A stretch of 7,795 nucleotides of DNA from an uncultured Christensenella sp. (GTDB taxonomy: Bacteria; Bacillota; Clostridia; Christensenellales; Borkfalkiaceae): NCBI GenBank assembly GCA_905212395.1, contig CAJMEI010000047.1:1-7795 (forward strand), in the 5' to 3' direction. Both the position numbers and the translations under genes were made by a program. A model generated the notes under the pieces. The model had not been told where the DNA came from, ran no database searches, and was given only the letters and a program-made list of their open reading frames with translations. This document shows, piece by piece, positions 5,944 to 7,795 of the stretch (its first letter is position 1; each line of letters opens with the position of its first letter).

Positions 5944-7346
5944 TGTTAAAGACAAAAAGGCAGGTTTTATCCGACTTTCGCGGTGGAATGACGGGGGAAG
6001 TCAGCGATAAACTATTACCTTTATCGTATGCGTCGGTATCGTACAATTTCGATTGTTCGGACGGCACTTTAAGGGACGGAACGGGACTTAAAATCGCTAA
6101 ATTTAACGATAACGCCGTTTGCAGTTTTCCGTCTAGTTTATTCGCCGTTACGGGTTTGTACTTTTTTAAAAAATTCGACTCCGCGTCGGGAAAATATAAA
6201 GACGAAATTTTAGCGTATTGTTCGGATAAAAAAATATATTCATATTCTTTAAATAATTCTTCTCCCGTTTGTTTAAACATATCTTTTAGCGAAAAACCTT
6301 GCGGAATTAAATATAAATACGACGACAAAGACGTTTTTTTGCTTTCGGGCAAAACCGAAGGTTTATACGTTTACGACGGAACTACTATTAAAAAAATAGA
6401 CGACGCTCCTAACATAAAAGATATGTGTATTCACAACGAAAGATTGTTCGTTACCACGGAAGGAGAAGGCACTAAACTTTTGTTTTCCGAAGATTTTAAC
6501 CCCTTTAACTTTTCATATTCCTTAACCGAAGGCGGTTATATCGATTTACAAGATTATAGGGGAGCGTTGCAAAAAATAGTAAGTTCAATGGGGTATTTGT
6601 ACATTTTTAGAAGTTTCGGGATTTCGAGATTGTCCGCTTTTTACGACCAAAAACAATTTTCGGTAGACCATTTGTTTTCTTCTACCGGTAAAATTTATCC
6701 CGAATCCGTTACTCCTTGCGCCGACGGAATTATTTTCCTTGCAAAAGAAGGTTTATATAAACTTACGCAATCGGGGGTAAGTAAAATTTTGTCTAGGTAC
6801 GACGCTTTTTTAAGTCCGTGCGACAACGATGACGCAAAAGGTATTTATTACAACGGGAAAGTATATTTAAAATGCAAAATGTTTTTAGACGGAAAAATCG
6901 AAAACGTTATAATAAATTACTCTATAACGGAAAGTAAAACCTATTGTACCAAAGGCGTAGACGTAACGGACTTGCTTGCCTTAAACGGGGAAAATTTGTC
7001 TATGCCGTTATTCGTAATAAAATCTAGAACTGCTATATACACCGTTTCGGAAATAGGCGCGGTAGATTTATTGCCGTTGAAAAAAGTTTGGACTACGCCG
7101 TCAACGGATTTCGGTTTGCCGTGCGTAAACAAAACCGTTAAAAAAATAGAAGCGATAATTAAAGGTAGCGTAACGGTCGTGATAGAAACGGAAAACGTTA
7201 AAAGAAAATTCGAAGTTAGGGGAAACGGAAAACCCGTATCGATTAACGTTTGCGTTAAGGGAAACGAGTTTAAGTTTTCGTTTATAAATCAAACGGTAAA
7301 CTGTTTAATAGCAAAACCGGTAATTACTTATTGCTACTTCGATTAA
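5943..7346 (+). CDS. Neck or tail hub protein, beta-propeller-like (P22 gp10 / T7 gp12 position)
   Basis: This 467-residue, beta-rich protein probably forms the hub or nozzle below the adaptor that keeps the packaged DNA in. It opens with DFRGGMTGEVSDKLLPLSYASVSYNFDCSDGTLRDGTG (11-48), the F.GG....LP...A...N.....G.LR.G pattern of such proteins. Repeated blade-like units follow (DKKIYSYSL, EGLYVYDGTTIKKI, KEGLYKLTQSGVSKI, NGKVYLKCKM), with a central NERLFVTTEGEGTKLLFSEDFNPFNF that I recognise from phage hub proteins. The end (WTTPSTDFGLPCVNKTVKKIEAI, then paired strands) looks like a beta-sandwich cap. AAAGGAG (5927-5933) lies 9 bases before ATG 5943. Start and upstream stop overlap as TAATG, suggesting coupled translation. 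A generic tail or virion protein is the alternative. The gene is intact. Confidence 0.7.
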   Translation: MLKTKRQVLSDFRGGMTGEVSDKLLPLSYASVSYNFDCSDGTLRDGTGLKIAKFNDNAVCSFPSSLFAVTGLYFFKKFDSASGKYKDEILAYCSDKKIYSYSLNNSSPVCLNISFSEKPCGIKYKYDDKDVFLLSGKTEGLYVYDGTTIKKIDDAPNIKDMCIHNERLFVTTEGEGTKLLFSEDFNPFNFSYSLTEGGYIDLQDYRGALQKIVSSMGYLYIFRSFGISRLSAFYDQKQFSVDHLFSSTGKIYPESVTPCADGIIFLAKEGLYKLTQSGVSKILSRYDAFLSPCDNDDAKGIYYNGKVYLKCKMFLDGKIENVIINYSITESKTYCTKGVDVTDLLALNGENLSMPLFVIKSRTAIYTVSEIGAVDLLPLKKVWTTPSTDFGLPCVNKTVKKIEAIIKGSVTVVIETENVKRKFEVRGNGKPVSINVCVKGNEFKFSFINQTVNCLIAKPVITYCYFD

Positions 7347-7350
7347 GGAG
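7344..7350 (+). promoter_or_regulatory. Ribosome binding site merged with the hub gene stop codon
   Basis: In TAAGGAG the TAA ends the hub gene and the same bases form the Shine-Dalgarno site for ATG 7355, 4 bases downstream. A ribosome finishing the hub gene would be placed directly on the next start. Confidence 0.65.
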
Positions 7351-7354
7351 AAAA

Positions 7355-7795
7355 ATGAACTCATTACAAGAACGAATTTATTATTTAAACGAAAAAGTTT
7401 CGGAACAACAATCAAAAAGTAATTTGTCCGTTTTTTTGAATTTTTACGTTACCGTTTCGGGAGAGCAAACGCAAAGTGAAAAAAATGCGTACTTTTCCTT
7501 TTTTTGTAAAGGCGGAAAAGTAAAAATAGTTCCCGTTTCGGAGTTGGAAAGCGGGAAAGAAATTAAAATTTTTATAAATTCCGTTCCCGTAATTTTAAGC
7601 GAATATTTTTATTTGGCCGAAGGTAAAAAAACGGTAAAAGTTACTACAAATTGTCAAGCGGGAACAAAACTCGTCTTTGCCGTTTACGGAGAAGTAGATT
7701 ATTTAGACGAAATGAATATCAAAAGCGTAAATTTTACCGACGCAAGTTTTCTATTTTCCAGTTGCGACGGAGAATTGAAACTATATAAATACGCC
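7355..7795 (+). CDS. Beta-rich virion or tail protein, 3' partial
   Basis: The frame runs open from ATG 7355 to the right edge, 147 codons without a stop. The start follows TAAGGAG by 4 bases. A short N-terminal helix with heptad-like spacing (NSLQERIYYLNEKVSEQQSK, residues 2-21) leads into a long run of predicted strands: SVFLNFYVTVSG, AYFSFFCKGGKVKIVPV, KEIKIFINSVPVILSEYFYLAEGKKTVKVTTN, GTKLVFAVYGEVDYL. This suggests a beta-sandwich. No catalytic or metal-binding motif is visible. It continues the virion operon, so a neck, tail or fibre-base component is likely. In P22 the next gene in this position would be the tail needle, but a needle is mostly long coiled coil and this protein is not. 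I do not recognise the family, and the C-terminus is out of view. Confidence 0.7.
   Translation, partial: MNSLQERIYYLNEKVSEQQSKSNLSVFLNFYVTVSGEQTQSEKNAYFSFFCKGGKVKIVPVSELESGKEIKIFINSVPVILSEYFYLAEGKKTVKVTTNCQAGTKLVFAVYGEVDYLDEMNIKSVNFTDASFLFSSCDGELKLYKYA

Noticed and set aside
5921..6352. 143-codon open frame on the minus strand
   Set aside because: It lies wholly opposite the well-supported hub gene, has no convincing ribosome site and shows no recognisable domain. It is a shadow of the AT-rich coding strand.
1..7795. CRISPR array, tRNA, insertion sequence, integrase, attachment site or defence system
   Set aside because: No regularly spaced repeats, cloverleaf, terminal inverted repeats with transposase, or accessory gene could be seen. 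The window is filled by virion and packaging genes.

Overview
This window is the packaging and virion-head block of a tailed phage or prophage (Caudoviricetes). All genes lie on the + strand, tightly packed and often overlapping. The DNA is AT-rich, starts are mostly ATG, and strong AGGAG-type ribosome binding sites precede nearly every gene. This, with protein motifs I remember from Clostridia-type prophages, suggests a Bacillota (Firmicutes) host, probably an uncultured one. The host call is inference, because no host gene, integrase or attachment site is visible.

Layout: (1) Positions 2-1428 hold the terminase large subunit, cut at the left edge and split between two reading frames. The Walker A half is in one frame up to about 247. 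The Walker B and nuclease half is in another frame from about 316. The roughly 70 bases between fit neither half. (2) Positions 1429-1555 are a short non-coding stretch with nested inverted repeats. (3) Positions 1556-1834 hold a 92-residue protein resembling the C-terminal part of terminase small subunits. (4) Positions 1815-2006 hold a 63-residue four-cysteine protein, probably zinc-binding. (5) Positions 1990-3831 hold the portal. (6) Positions 3824-4177 hold a small charged scaffold-like protein. (7) Positions 4185-5357 hold the major capsid protein. (8) Positions 5389-5943 hold a head-tail adaptor. (9) Positions 5943-7346 hold a beta-rich, propeller-like neck or tail hub protein. (10) From 7355 to the right edge runs an open reading frame for a beta-rich virion protein.

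The genes make one assembly line. The scaffold and capsid protein build the procapsid on the portal, the terminase pumps DNA in through the portal, and the adaptor and hub seal the filled head and start the tail. Portal, scaffold, coat, gp4-like adaptor, gp10-like hub is the order of the short-tailed phage P22, so a podovirus-type virion is the favoured reading. The proteins are clearly not close P22 relatives, and no tail tube, tape measure or tail spike is in view.

The most notable anomaly is the broken terminase: a phage cannot package DNA without it. It is either a decayed prophage gene, an assembly error, or an expressed frameshift. A canonical A_AAA_AAG heptamer lies in the overlap, in the right frame and direction for a -1 shift. 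No CRISPR array, tRNA, insertion sequence, strong terminator or promoter was found. There is no gene-free stretch longer than 300 bases.
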